DNA of 64,000 nucleotides from Flavobacteriales bacterium UBA2306 (GTDB lineage: Bacteria; Bacteroidota; Bacteroidia; Flavobacteriales; Weeksellaceae): positions 800,712 through 864,711 of the forward strand of contig DDVS01000001.1 in the NCBI GenBank assembly GCA_002345565.1, given 5' to 3'. Shown here piece after piece: positions 8,472-16,032 of this stretch (its first letter is position 1; each line of letters opens with the position of its first letter). The notes under the pieces were generated by a model, which ran no database searches, was not told the DNA's origin, and saw only the letters and a list, made by a program, of their open reading frames with translations. Made by a program: the position numbers and the translations under genes.

Positions 8472-9119
8472 ATGAAGAAAATAATACTAACTGTTCTGTT
8501 TTTTGTAATACAACTAATAAATGCTCAAAATTTTGATTTAAAAGTCAATATTAGCTATAATCACAAAGTCAAAAATTACGAAATCGTAAAAGATGATTTT
8601 CATTTTATTATCAATGACAACGGTGTTTTAGAACACTTTTATTCCTCTAAAACAGACAATACTTTTGAATATTACGACAACAATATTCTGGACAATTCCG
8701 ATTTTGGAAAACTAAAAAAAATAGGCAATTCTAAAGTGGACTATTGGAATGATCAATTTGCAAATCAGAGCAAGTTTGGAAAACTCAAAAGCATCGGAAA
8801 TATTAGAATTGATTATTGGGATAACAACATTCTTGATCAGGAAAAATATCAAAAAATTAAAACAATTGGAGATGTAACTATTGATTATTATGACAATAAA
8901 GTTCTTGACAGTTCTGATTTTGGTAAAATTAAGAAAATAGGAAATTTTAAAATCGAATATTACAACAACGCTACTTTTGACCAGTCAAAATTTGGGAAAA
9001 TAAAATCCATTGGCAATACGTCTTTTGATTATTATGAAAACACCTTCAATAATGTATTAGACGGAAAACTTAAATCTACAAAAGGACAAACCTCTCATTT
9101 ATCATTGATTTTTGAATAA
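8472..9119 (+). CDS. Secreted protein with about 27-residue internal repeats
   Basis: I do not recognise the family. The 215-residue protein has a signal peptide (MKKIILTVLFFVIQLINAQ) and then about five tandem units of roughly 27 residues from residue 60 to 200. Each unit has the pattern D(Y/N)xxN..L(D)..(D/K)FGK(I/L)K.IGN followed by a (I/V)DY(Y/W) strand, which suggests a repetitive beta structure in the periplasm or at the cell surface. There is no sorting domain or lipobox. It starts 3 bases after cca and overlaps the next gene by one base (TAATG), so it belongs to that transcript, though no functional link to tRNA repair is apparent. Confidence 0.75.
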   Translation: MKKIILTVLFFVIQLINAQNFDLKVNISYNHKVKNYEIVKDDFHFIINDNGVLEHFYSSKTDNTFEYYDNNILDNSDFGKLKKIGNSKVDYWNDQFANQSKFGKLKSIGNIRIDYWDNNILDQEKYQKIKTIGDVTIDYYDNKVLDSSDFGKIKKIGNFKIEYYNNATFDQSKFGKIKSIGNTSFDYYENTFNNVLDGKLKSTKGQTSHLSLIFE

Positions 9120-9574
9120 TGGACAAAACCGAATTAATCAAATCAATCCAAGAAAAACTCTCCGGAAAAATCCAGAATTTCGAAAAGCTAATTGCAGAAA
9201 CCCGAGCTTCCAACAACGACACAAAAAGCTCGATGGGCGATAAGTACGAAACAGGTAGAGAAATGCTCCAACAGGAAATCAATAATCTACAAGTTCAGTT
9301 GAATGAAGTTTTGAAACAGCAAGATTTTCTTAAAACATCCTTCGACAAGCTCAGGATGACAAAAAAATTTGACAAAGCTGAAAAAGGAGCGATTGTAAAA
9401 ACTGAAAGAGGTTTATTTTTTATCTCGGTTTCTTTGGGCGAAATTAATTTTGAAAATCAAAAAATCATCTGTATTTCTCCCGAATCTCCTTTGGCAAAAG
9501 CAATGAACGGAAAACAAAAAGGCGAAGTTTTTTCTCTGAATAATATGAATCAGAAAATTGTAGATTTAGAATAG
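9119..9574 (+). CDS. GreA/GreB-like coiled-coil protein
   Basis: A 151-residue cytoplasmic protein. The first 75 residues form a helical coiled coil containing SMGDKYETGREMLQQEI, close to the N-terminal coil of transcript-cleavage factors GreA/GreB; the remainder resembles their small C-terminal domain with a SPLAKAMNGKQKG segment. It is shorter than GreA (about 158) and the similarity is by eye. Relatives in Flavobacteriia have been named 3-oxoacyl-ACP synthase as I recall, but no ketosynthase features are present. Codons for SFDKLRMT near residues 74-81 come from a dispersed repeat (9340-9360) that has entered the gene between the two domains. The ATG overlaps the preceding stop. Confidence 0.65.
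   Translation: MDKTELIKSIQEKLSGKIQNFEKLIAETRASNNDTKSSMGDKYETGREMLQQEINNLQVQLNEVLKQQDFLKTSFDKLRMTKKFDKAEKGAIVKTERGLFFISVSLGEINFENQKIICISPESPLAKAMNGKQKGEVFSLNNMNQKIVDLE
9340..9360 (+). repeat. Dispersed CAAGCTCAGGAT repeat, copy within a gene
   Basis: TTCGACAAGCTCAGGATGAC matches, with few changes, the copies at 35821-35840 and 38381-38400 (TTCGTCAAGCTCAGGATAAA). Here it lies in frame inside a coding region and adds SFDKLRMT. Confidence 0.75.
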
Positions 9575-9614
9575 CTTCAAAATCTAATTTCTAAATTCTA
9601 ACCTCTAATTTCTT

Positions 9615-10340
9615 TTAAAGACTTTTCCCACCAATATATTCCATTAGTGAATCTTTATAATTGGGAGCAATGGCAATTTGTTCTTTTCCGATTACGATGT
9701 GATTTCTTTCAATCGCTTCGATTTTGTCGAGAGCGATAATGTAAGAACGATGAATCCTCATAAATTGAGCGGAAGGTAATTCTTCTTCCAATTTTTTTAA
9801 ACTCATTAGAGTCAGAATTGGTTTTGGATTGTCTTTCAGATAGATTTTCACATAATCTTTCAAACCTTCTATGTAAAGGATTTCGGAAAAGTTGATTTTG
9901 ATTTGTTTGTATTCAGATTTTACGAAGAAAAACTCCTGCTTTTTTTCTGACTTCAAAACGGAAACTGTCTGCTGAGATTCAAAATAATTTCTGGCTTTTG
10001 TGGAAGCATTTAGGAATTCATTATAATCAAAAGGTTTCAACAGATAATCCAAAGCATTCACTTTGTAGCCGTCGATTGCATATTGGTCAAAAGCTGTGGT
10101 AAAAATCACTCTGCTGTTTTGAGGAAGTAATTTTGAAAATTCCAAACCTGTTAAATCAGGCATTTGAATATCCAAAAAAAACAAATCGATGTCTTTTTTT
10201 TCCTCCAAAACCTGCATTGCTTCTATTGCGCTGTTGCATTTGGCTTTCAGTTCCAGAAAAGGTGTTTTCAGAACGTAACTTTCTATTAAGTTCAAAGCCA
10301 TTGGTTCGTCGTCAGCAATTAGGCAGGTTATTTTTTTCAT
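9615..10340 (-). CDS. LytTR-family response regulator
   Basis: A 241-residue transcription regulator. Residues 1-120 form a receiver domain with the acidic pair Asp10/Asp11, the phospho-acceptor Asp57 (FLDIQMPD), a conserved Thr and the LLKPF lysine. Residues about 140-238 form a LytTR DNA-binding domain (MRIHRSYIIALDKI). It should act with the LytS-like kinase at 10943-11974; the two are normally adjacent but here a frameshifted lipoprotein gene lies between. The pair follows the MacAB-TolC-like exporter genes on the same strand and may control them, which is inference from position. Confidence 0.92.
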   Translation of the reverse strand: MKKITCLIADDEPMALNLIESYVLKTPFLELKAKCNSAIEAMQVLEEKKDIDLFFLDIQMPDLTGLEFSKLLPQNSRVIFTTAFDQYAIDGYKVNALDYLLKPFDYNEFLNASTKARNYFESQQTVSVLKSEKKQEFFFVKSEYKQIKINFSEILYIEGLKDYVKIYLKDNPKPILTLMSLKKLEEELPSAQFMRIHRSYIIALDKIEAIERNHIVIGKEQIAIAPNYKDSLMEYIGGKSL

Positions 10341-10350
10341 TATCTATGTT

Positions 10351-10939
10351 TTAATTTATCCAAGTTCCTCTTTTATCAACAACTTTCCATTTACCGTTTT
10401 CATTCTTGAGAATACACGCAATTCCTCTTCCAAAATAGCCTTTAGAATGATAGTTTAATTCAATGAAAGCAGTTCTATTATCTTTTGAAAACAGAGGAAT
10501 TCTAAATTCGTAATATTGATAATAATTTTCATTATCTCTATCTTTTAAAATCTTAGAAAGTTGAGAATAATTATATTTTTCTTTTAGCTTATTGCTAATT
10601 TCTAAACTATCTGGATTGATGTTTTGAGACAACAAATAAATCATTTTTACTGAAAACTTTTTCAAATTTAGAATTATAAATTTTATCTAATATTATTTCG
10701 TCTTCATTAATTGGAGCAATAATATCCTTGTTTGGATTTGGAAGCACAATTTTCACCTTTTTTAGAAACTGTACAATTTGGTTGTTTTCAGGATTATTTT
10801 TCAACACATTAATACTATCTGTCTCAATAATTGTTGCAACAATAGAATTTATATCTTCGTTTCTTTCTTCAATATTAAATTCAGATTTTGAACATCCAAT
10901 TAAAATCAATAATAAGAATATTGTCGAAAGTTTTTTCAT
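10351..10939 (-). pseudogene. Frameshifted lipoprotein gene
   Basis: Two overlapping minus-strand frames look like one protein broken by a single-base shift near 10610-10660. The first (from 10939) has a lipoprotein signal, MKKLSTIFLLLILIGCSKS, with lipobox Cys16, and runs about 105 residues before leaving frame. The second frame (to the stop at 10351) continues with LSQNINPDSLEIS and ends in a compact domain with GIACILKNENGKWKVVDKRG, but has no start signal of its own. The whole length, 589 bases, is one more than a multiple of three. The intact product would be a roughly 195-residue inner- or outer-membrane lipoprotein of unknown function. A sequencing error is the main alternative; two separate genes is less likely. 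Confidence 0.6.
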
Positions 10940-10942
10940 AAG

Positions 10943-11974
10943 TTAAATCCTAATTCTTTTCAATTTCACTTCCGTGATGTACATTCCGTCATTCAGGCAA
11001 GAATGAAACTCGTGTTTTTCGGGATAAAGCAAGTTAAGTCTTTTTTTCAGATTTTCGACGCCAATTCCAGAACCGCTTTTGTCCGTATCCGTTTTGGGAA
11101 AATTGGAATTAGAAGCTGTGAACTGAATTTCATCTTCAATAACTTCCATTTTAAAACTAATATCCGAATGTTCCGTTGCGGAAACTCCGTGTTTAAATGC
11201 ATTTTCCACAATCGAAATAAACAACAACGGCGCAACTTCCAAACTTGGAATTTTCGTTGGAAAATTAGTGTAAACTCTCGTTTTTTCATTCAGTCTTAAT
11301 GACATCAAATCAATGTATTTATTCAGAAAATCGATTTCTTCCGACAGACTTATTTTATCAACATCGGTTTTGTACAAAAGATGTCGCATCAGTTTACTCA
11401 GACTGTGAACACTTTGTTTCGCTTTCTCCGAATCAAAATCAATCAAAGAATAGATATTATTAAGCGCATTGAAGAAAAAATGCGGTTGTAACTGATATTT
11501 AAGATGTTGAAGTTCAGACTGCAGTTTGATATTATCGGCTTCGATTTTCATTTCTTCCGCTTTCTGCATTTTTTTACTGGCATTAATAGCAATCGAAAAC
11601 GCAACAGGAATTAGATAAGTTAGGAAATCGAAAAAATATCGCATTCCGTCTGGCGGACGTTTTCCCAGCATTTTTGGTCGGTCTGGTTCGAGTAATTCGA
11701 AAATCTGACTTTTGACAAAAATTAGGAAAATCAATAACAAAAAATTGGACGCGAAAAACCACAGTTTTTTATCCTCAAAAAGCCATTTGACAATGATAAA
11801 ATAATTGAGATAAAATATAATCGCAAGGAAAAATAACTGCAACCAAAAGTGTCTGAAAATTGCACTCCAATCCGTCTCCGAACCAATGGTGAACGCCGCA
11901 GGAAGAAAGAACAAAACCAGCCAAATCAAAAGATGAAGGCTGATTTCGAGGTTTTTATTTTTTAGGTTTATCAT
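10943..11974 (-). CDS. LytS-like sensor histidine kinase
   Basis: A 343-residue membrane kinase. Four hydrophobic segments (about 10-32, 43-63, 71-91, 113-132) form the membrane part, with no large periplasmic sensor. A short coiled coil leads to the His_kinase domain with phospho-acceptor His165 in QPHFFFNALNNI, and then an ATPase domain with SIVENAFKHG (N box) and GSGIGVENLKKRL (G box). It should phosphorylate the LytTR regulator at 9615-10340. Lacking a sensor domain, it may sense membrane state or a partner protein; this and any control of the upstream exporter are inference. Confidence 0.9.
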   Translation of the reverse strand: MINLKNKNLEISLHLLIWLVLFFLPAAFTIGSETDWSAIFRHFWLQLFFLAIIFYLNYFIIVKWLFEDKKLWFFASNFLLLIFLIFVKSQIFELLEPDRPKMLGKRPPDGMRYFFDFLTYLIPVAFSIAINASKKMQKAEEMKIEADNIKLQSELQHLKYQLQPHFFFNALNNIYSLIDFDSEKAKQSVHSLSKLMRHLLYKTDVDKISLSEEIDFLNKYIDLMSLRLNEKTRVYTNFPTKIPSLEVAPLLFISIVENAFKHGVSATEHSDISFKMEVIEDEIQFTASNSNFPKTDTDKSGSGIGVENLKKRLNLLYPEKHEFHSCLNDGMYITEVKLKRIRI

Positions 11975-12128
11975 TATTTTTTCAAAGTTAATAATTGTTT
12001 CCTCTTCATTTTTAAAATTTAAATTTATTCAATCCTTGGAACATTCTGGATTTGTGAAAATTTCGAAGAAGTGAATTTAAAAATTTTTCTACCATTACTC
12101 CTAAATTTTGTCTGGTTAAACTCTAATC

Positions 12129-13346
12129 TTACTCATATCTCAACGCATCAATCGGGTCACTTTGCGCCGCTTTTCTCGCAGGATACCATCCGAAGAAAAC
12201 ACCTGTAATTGTACAAACCACAAAGGAAATTACAATCGAACTTGCTGTAACACTTACCGGCCAGCCTGCAAATTGTTTGATACAAAATGTAGAAATCAAG
12301 CCAATCAAAACACCGAGCACTCCGCCTGTAATGGAAATCAAAACCGATTCTATCAAAAACTGCATCAGAATGTCATTTCCTTTCGCTCCAATCGCCATTC
12401 TCAGACCGATTTCTTTGGTTCTTTCTTTTACGGAAACGTACATAATATTCATAATTCCGATTCCGCCGACCAATAAGGAAATACTTGCAATCGCAACGAG
12501 AAGAATCGTCAACATTTCGCTGGTTGAGCTAAACATCGAGATAATTTCCTGCTGAGAAGAAACATTGAAATCGTTGTCTTCATCAGGTTTTATCTTGTGT
12601 TGATTTTCCATTATGGATTTTATTTCATTCACTGCGTTTTCAGAATCTTCCTCACTTTGAGAAGAAGCGACAATCGACTGAAGGTAAGTCTGCGCCAAAA
12701 CTCTTTTCTGAACCGCTGTGTAAGGCGCAATAATGATGTCATCTTGGTCTTGCCCAAATGTGTTTTCTCCCTTTTCCTTCAAAACACCAATCACTTTGAA
12801 CGGAATATTTTTGAAACGAATCATTTTTCCAATCGGGTTTTCATTTGGGAAGAGATTTTCCTGAACAGTTTTTCCGATAACGGCAACTTTCGCATAAGAT
12901 TCGATGTCATCTTCTGTGAACATAGAACCTTCATCAACTCCCCAATCACGGATTTTCAAATATTCTGGAGAAGCACCGTAAATTGAAGTTGGCCAGTTGT
13001 TGGAACCAGCGATACTTTGTCCGCTTCCGTTAACCAAAGGCGAAATATCTTTTATCAATTTGGCTTGAGCTTTCAGAGCTTCATAATCTGCCAAAGTCAA
13101 AGTCTGCATCGCTGAAGGGTCTGAACGAACGCCGCCCATCATTCCCGCTCCTGGACGAATCGTGATAAGATTCGCGCCCATACTGGAAATATTTTTCTTG
13201 ATGCTTTCTTTGGAACCTTCTCCAATCGCCAACATCGCAATCACGGAAGCCACACCAATGATGATTCCGAGCATTGTCAGCATTGCTCTGGTTTTGTTAA
13301 GGAGAATAGCTTTCCAGGCTATTTTTAATAAATTGATGAAATTCAT
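12129..13346 (-). CDS. MacB-like ABC transporter permease (FtsX family)
   Basis: A 405-residue inner-membrane protein. One membrane segment near residues 20-41 is followed by a MacB-type periplasmic domain (about 45-280) and three segments near 283-305, 333-360 and 370-395, with the cytoplasmic motif ERTKEIGLRMAIGAK typical of FtsX/MacB permeases. It should pair with the separate ATPase at 13847-14584, the adaptor and the TolC homologue as a mechanotransmission-type tripartite exporter; the substrate is unknown. The 500 bases between ATPase and permease are full of repeats. A 44-codon frame ends in an ATGA overlap with this start. Confidence 0.93.
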   Translation of the reverse strand: MNFINLLKIAWKAILLNKTRAMLTMLGIIIGVASVIAMLAIGEGSKESIKKNISSMGANLITIRPGAGMMGGVRSDPSAMQTLTLADYEALKAQAKLIKDISPLVNGSGQSIAGSNNWPTSIYGASPEYLKIRDWGVDEGSMFTEDDIESYAKVAVIGKTVQENLFPNENPIGKMIRFKNIPFKVIGVLKEKGENTFGQDQDDIIIAPYTAVQKRVLAQTYLQSIVASSQSEEDSENAVNEIKSIMENQHKIKPDEDNDFNVSSQQEIISMFSSTSEMLTILLVAIASISLLVGGIGIMNIMYVSVKERTKEIGLRMAIGAKGNDILMQFLIESVLISITGGVLGVLIGLISTFCIKQFAGWPVSVTASSIVISFVVCTITGVFFGWYPARKAAQSDPIDALRYE

Positions 13347-13477
13347 TTTCTTGATTTTAATTTAAAAAAACTTTTTGCAAACCTGACTTCTTCATTATCT
13401 TTTTCATTGTGTGGTTCATTTTTCAGCTTCATTGCTTCTACATTTTCGTCTGCATTGTAGGTTTGCAAAAAGTTCAC
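13343..13477 (-). CDS. Possible 44-codon ORF overlapping the permease start
   Basis: On the minus strand a GTG at 13477 opens a 44-residue frame that closes with TGA overlapping the permease ATG (ATGA). The peptide is hydrophilic and charged (contains ADENVEAMKLKNEPHNEK). It coincides with the 104-bp inverted-repeat unit at 13370-13473, and the second unit at 13564-13667 encodes a similar peptide broken by shifts and stops. It could be a coupled leader peptide, a gene remnant, or chance openness in a structural repeat; the paired arm changes favour the last. Confidence 0.25.
   Translation of the reverse strand: MNFLQTYNADENVEAMKLKNEPHNEKDNEEVRFAKSFFKLKSRK
13370..13473. repeat. 104-bp unit with 15-bp terminal inverted repeat, copy 1
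   Basis: ACTTTTTGCAAACCT (13370-13384) is perfectly complementary to AGGTTTGCAAAAAGT (13459-13473). The 74-base interior is rich in TTCATT and is clearly similar to the interior of copy 2. The unit lies directly before the permease gene. Confidence 0.8.
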
Positions 13478-13504
13478 AACATTAATTCCTCTTCATTTTT
13501 TCCA

Positions 13505-13547
13505 TAGGTTAAAACCTACGGCTATTGATATTGAACCCTTTGGGTTC
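13505..13547. repeat. Pair of REP-like palindromes
   Basis: TAGGTTAAAACCTA (13505-13518) and GAACCCTTTGGGTTC (13533-13547) are two short palindromes 14 bases apart, between the two 104-bp units. Such paired palindromes are common intergenic repeats in Bacteroidota. Confidence 0.65.
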
Positions 13548-13563
13548 TTCCATTTTTTTAATA

Positions 13564-13667
13564 AAACTTTTGTAAACCAGTATCTTCATTATCTTTTCAT
13601 TGTCGGTTTCATATTACTTCTTCATTGCGTCTGCATCTCTGTCTGCATTTTAGGTTTACAAAAGTTT
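13564..13667. repeat. 104-bp unit with 15-bp terminal inverted repeat, copy 2
   Basis: AAACTTTTGTAAACC (13564-13578) is perfectly complementary to GGTTTACAAAAGTTT (13653-13667). It has the same length and orientation as copy 1 and most of the interior aligns by eye. The arms differ from copy 1 by a substitution and a T/A-run length, and both changes are matched in the opposite arm. Confidence 0.8.
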
Positions 13668-13733
13668 ACTTCATTAATCCATCTTCATTGATTTCTAAAT
13701 ATATCTGAACAGGTTTATTATTTCGTTGAATCA

Positions 13734-13839
13734 CCCGTAGCCCGACTTGAGCGGAAATCCTTTTTTGCCAATCATCAAGTTCTATTTAGACCGAAATCGT
13801 CTGCAAAAAAGATTGGGAGCGGAAGGCGGATTAGCTACC
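13734..13839. repeat. Intergenic GAGCGGAA-type stem-loop repeat
   Basis: The segment starts TAGCCCGACTTGAGCGGAAA, has CTTTTTTGC complementary to GCAAAAAAG across a 45-base centre, repeats GAGCGGAA and ends near TAGCTA. It resembles a widespread Bacteroidota 3'-end repeat and begins 7 bases past the stop of the ATPase gene, where it may act as a minus-strand terminator. With the other repeats it fills the whole 500-base gap 13347-13846. Confidence 0.55.
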
Positions 13840-13846
13840 CAAAAAA

Positions 13847-14584
13847 TTATTCTGCTTTTGGAAGTTTTATTAATTCGTCTTTGGCAATCAGTCGGTTTTC
13901 TACGGTTTTGTCTTCTTTGATTAATCCGTCTCGCAAAATCACGGTTCGCTTGCTGAATCTCGCAATGTCGTCTTCGTGGGTTACGAATCCAATTGTGATT
14001 CCTTGGTCGTTGAGTTCCTGAAAAAGATTCATCACTTCGTAGGAAGTTCTGGTGTCGAGATTTCCGGTTGCCTCGTCTGCCAATAGGATTATCGGATGAT
14101 TGACCAAAGCTCTGGCAATCGCAACTCTCTGCTGTTGTCCGCCAGAAAGTTGACTTGGAACGTGTCCCATTCTGCTTTCCAAACCGACCTGCTTCAAGGC
14201 TTTCACAGCGCGCTCCCTTCTCTCTTCCGCCGACACTTTGGAATTGTAGAGCAAAGGCAACTCTACATTTTCCAGCGCGCTGGTTCTAGCCAATAAATTG
14301 TATGATTGAAATATGAATCCAATTTTGGTATTTCTGATTTCCGCCAGTTGATTTTTGTTTAAATCTTTGACCAAAACGCCGTCCAGTTCATAAGTCCCAG
14401 AAGTTGGCTGGTCGAGACATCCTAAAACATTAAGGAACGTTGATTTTCCCGAACCGCTGGTTCCCATAATCGTCACAAATTCGCCTTCGTTGATAGTCAA
14501 ATCGATGCCTTTCAAAGCGTGAACGATTTCGTCGCCCATTTTGAATTCGCGTTTCAGGTTTTCTATTTTGATGATGGGTTTCAT
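13847..14584 (-). CDS. ABC transporter ATP-binding protein (MacB/LolD type)
   Basis: A 245-residue cytoplasmic ATPase. Walker A is GTSGSGKST (41-49), the signature is LSGGQQQR (146-153), Walker B is ILLADE (166-171) and the switch His is in FVTHEDD. The sequence type matches ATPases that drive MacB or Lol permeases. It should power the permease at 12129-13346, from which it is separated by 500 bases of repeats. It follows the adaptor gene by 86 bases. Confidence 0.93.
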   Translation of the reverse strand: MKPIIKIENLKREFKMGDEIVHALKGIDLTINEGEFVTIMGTSGSGKSTFLNVLGCLDQPTSGTYELDGVLVKDLNKNQLAEIRNTKIGFIFQSYNLLARTSALENVELPLLYNSKVSAEERRERAVKALKQVGLESRMGHVPSQLSGGQQQRVAIARALVNHPIILLADEATGNLDTRTSYEVMNLFQELNDQGITIGFVTHEDDIARFSKRTVILRDGLIKEDKTVENRLIAKDELIKLPKAE

Positions 14585-14670
14585 TGTAGTTGTTGGTTTA
14601 TAGTTGATGGTTGTTGGATTTCTTTAAATTTGAGATTTGAGGTTTGAAGTTCTACCAACTCTCAACTCAA

Positions 14671-15927
14671 TTAATTCGGTGGTGGACCTTGGTTTGAACT
14701 TGATTTTTTGTTGTTATTATTCGGTCTTTTAGGCATAAATGGGCTGCTTCCGTCTTCACTAGAACTTGCGACCGCCTCAGTTTGTTCCTCAAGTGAGGTT
14801 ACGATTTGTTCGTTTCCTGAAAGTCCGCTAATCACCTGAATATTGATTCCGTCATTGATTCCGACTGTGATTAATTTCTGGGAAAGACTGCCGTCGTTAT
14901 TTTTAATCCAAATGTATTTTTCTTTGTTTTTTCCGGTTTTGATTTCAGGAATTTTGGCCGTGATTTGGTTTTGTTGATAATATTTCTGCAAAGTTTCCGT
15001 ATCTGGACTGAAAGCGATTGCCGAAGCCGGAACTGTATCGATATCTTTTAATTCCTGAGTGAAAATCGTAATAGTAGCTGTTAATCCTGGTTTCAATTTT
15101 TGTTCGGGATTGTCTGCATCGATGATTACCGTGTAAGTCACAACATTCGATTCTGTAGTTGCCGACAAACGAACCTGACGAACACGACCGCTGAATTCTT
15201 CCTGTGGATAAGCATCAACTGTGAAACTCACTCGCTGACCAACTTCAACACCGCCGATATCGGCTTCATCTACATCCGCTTCCACCTGCATTTTTGTGAT
15301 GTCTTTTGCAATCGTGAATAATGTCGGAGTTGTCATACTAGCCGCAACAGTTTGTCCTTCTTCCACTTCTCGGCTTAGGATAATTCCGTCAATCGGAGCA
15401 TAAATATTAGCATAACTCAAATTGGTTCTCGCTTGCGCCAAAGCTGTTTTTCTTTGACTTACTGTTTCCTGAGAATTTTTAACCTGATAAGCCGCCTGTT
15501 CGTAATCTGCTTTGCTAATCACTCCGGATTTATACATATTGTTTTGACGATTGTAATTCTGTTGGTAATAATTCAGCTCGTTCAGCGATGCATTATATTG
15601 AGCTAAAGCATTGTTCACCGATTCCTGAAGATTGGTTTTGTCCAATTCTGCCAAAAGCTGACCTTTTTTCACGGGAGAATTGTAATCTGCATAAATGTGA
15701 TTGATAATTCCTGAAACCTGCGTTCCGACATCAACTTGGTCTACCGGTTCTACCGTTCCGGTTGCGGTAACAGAAGTTGTGACATTCTGCTTGGATAATT
15801 TCACGGTCTGAACGGCGATACTCGCTTTTTTCTCTGTCGTAAAATATTTGTACCCGAAGAATACGACAATTGCAGCAACAAGAACAATAATGGAATTTTT
15901 GAAGTATTTTTTATATTTTGGATTCAT
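14671..15927 (-). CDS. Periplasmic adaptor subunit (MacA/HlyD family)
   Basis: A 418-residue adaptor anchored by one N-terminal membrane helix (about residues 10-28). A lipoyl-like half (TVEPVDQVDVGTQVSG) precedes a coiled-coil hairpin (about 95-165), the second lipoyl half (IYAPIDGIILSREVEEGQTV) and beta-barrel domains. The last 40 residues are low-complexity and rich in Ser, Asn and Pro. It links the inner-membrane ABC pair to the TolC channel encoded just upstream. The substrate (antibiotic, peptide or lipid) cannot be told. Confidence 0.92.
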   Translation of the reverse strand: MNPKYKKYFKNSIIVLVAAIVVFFGYKYFTTEKKASIAVQTVKLSKQNVTTSVTATGTVEPVDQVDVGTQVSGIINHIYADYNSPVKKGQLLAELDKTNLQESVNNALAQYNASLNELNYYQQNYNRQNNMYKSGVISKADYEQAAYQVKNSQETVSQRKTALAQARTNLSYANIYAPIDGIILSREVEEGQTVAASMTTPTLFTIAKDITKMQVEADVDEADIGGVEVGQRVSFTVDAYPQEEFSGRVRQVRLSATTESNVVTYTVIIDADNPEQKLKPGLTATITIFTQELKDIDTVPASAIAFSPDTETLQKYYQQNQITAKIPEIKTGKNKEKYIWIKNNDGSLSQKLITVGINDGINIQVISGLSGNEQIVTSLEEQTEAVASSSEDGSSPFMPKRPNNNNKKSSSNQGPPPN

Positions 15928-15951
15928 AATCTTGATATTTTTGATTTTATT

Positions 15952-16007
15952 CTTTCCCCGACCCTAAATGGTGGAATAAAATCAATTTGCTCCCTTTAGG
16001 GTTGGGG
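15952..16007. repeat. CCCCAACCCTAAAGGG-type repeat
   Basis: CCCCGACCCTAAATGG at 15956-15971 is partly complementary to CCCTTTAGGGTTGGGG at 15992-16007, giving an interrupted stem between the tolC and adaptor genes. The left arm matches the repeat at 38281-38306. Confidence 0.6.
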
Positions 16008-16032
16008 CAACAAATTGATTCTTGTTAATTTA

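Noticed and set aside
10351..10665. Separate gene in the second frame of the lipoprotein region
   Set aside because: Its only start is a TTG within the first frame, it has no export signal, and the two halves together have the length and layout of one lipoprotein.
13370..13667. CRISPR array or integron attC sites
   Set aside because: Only two units, no short identical repeats with varied spacers, no cas genes; no integrase and no attC core sites were seen.
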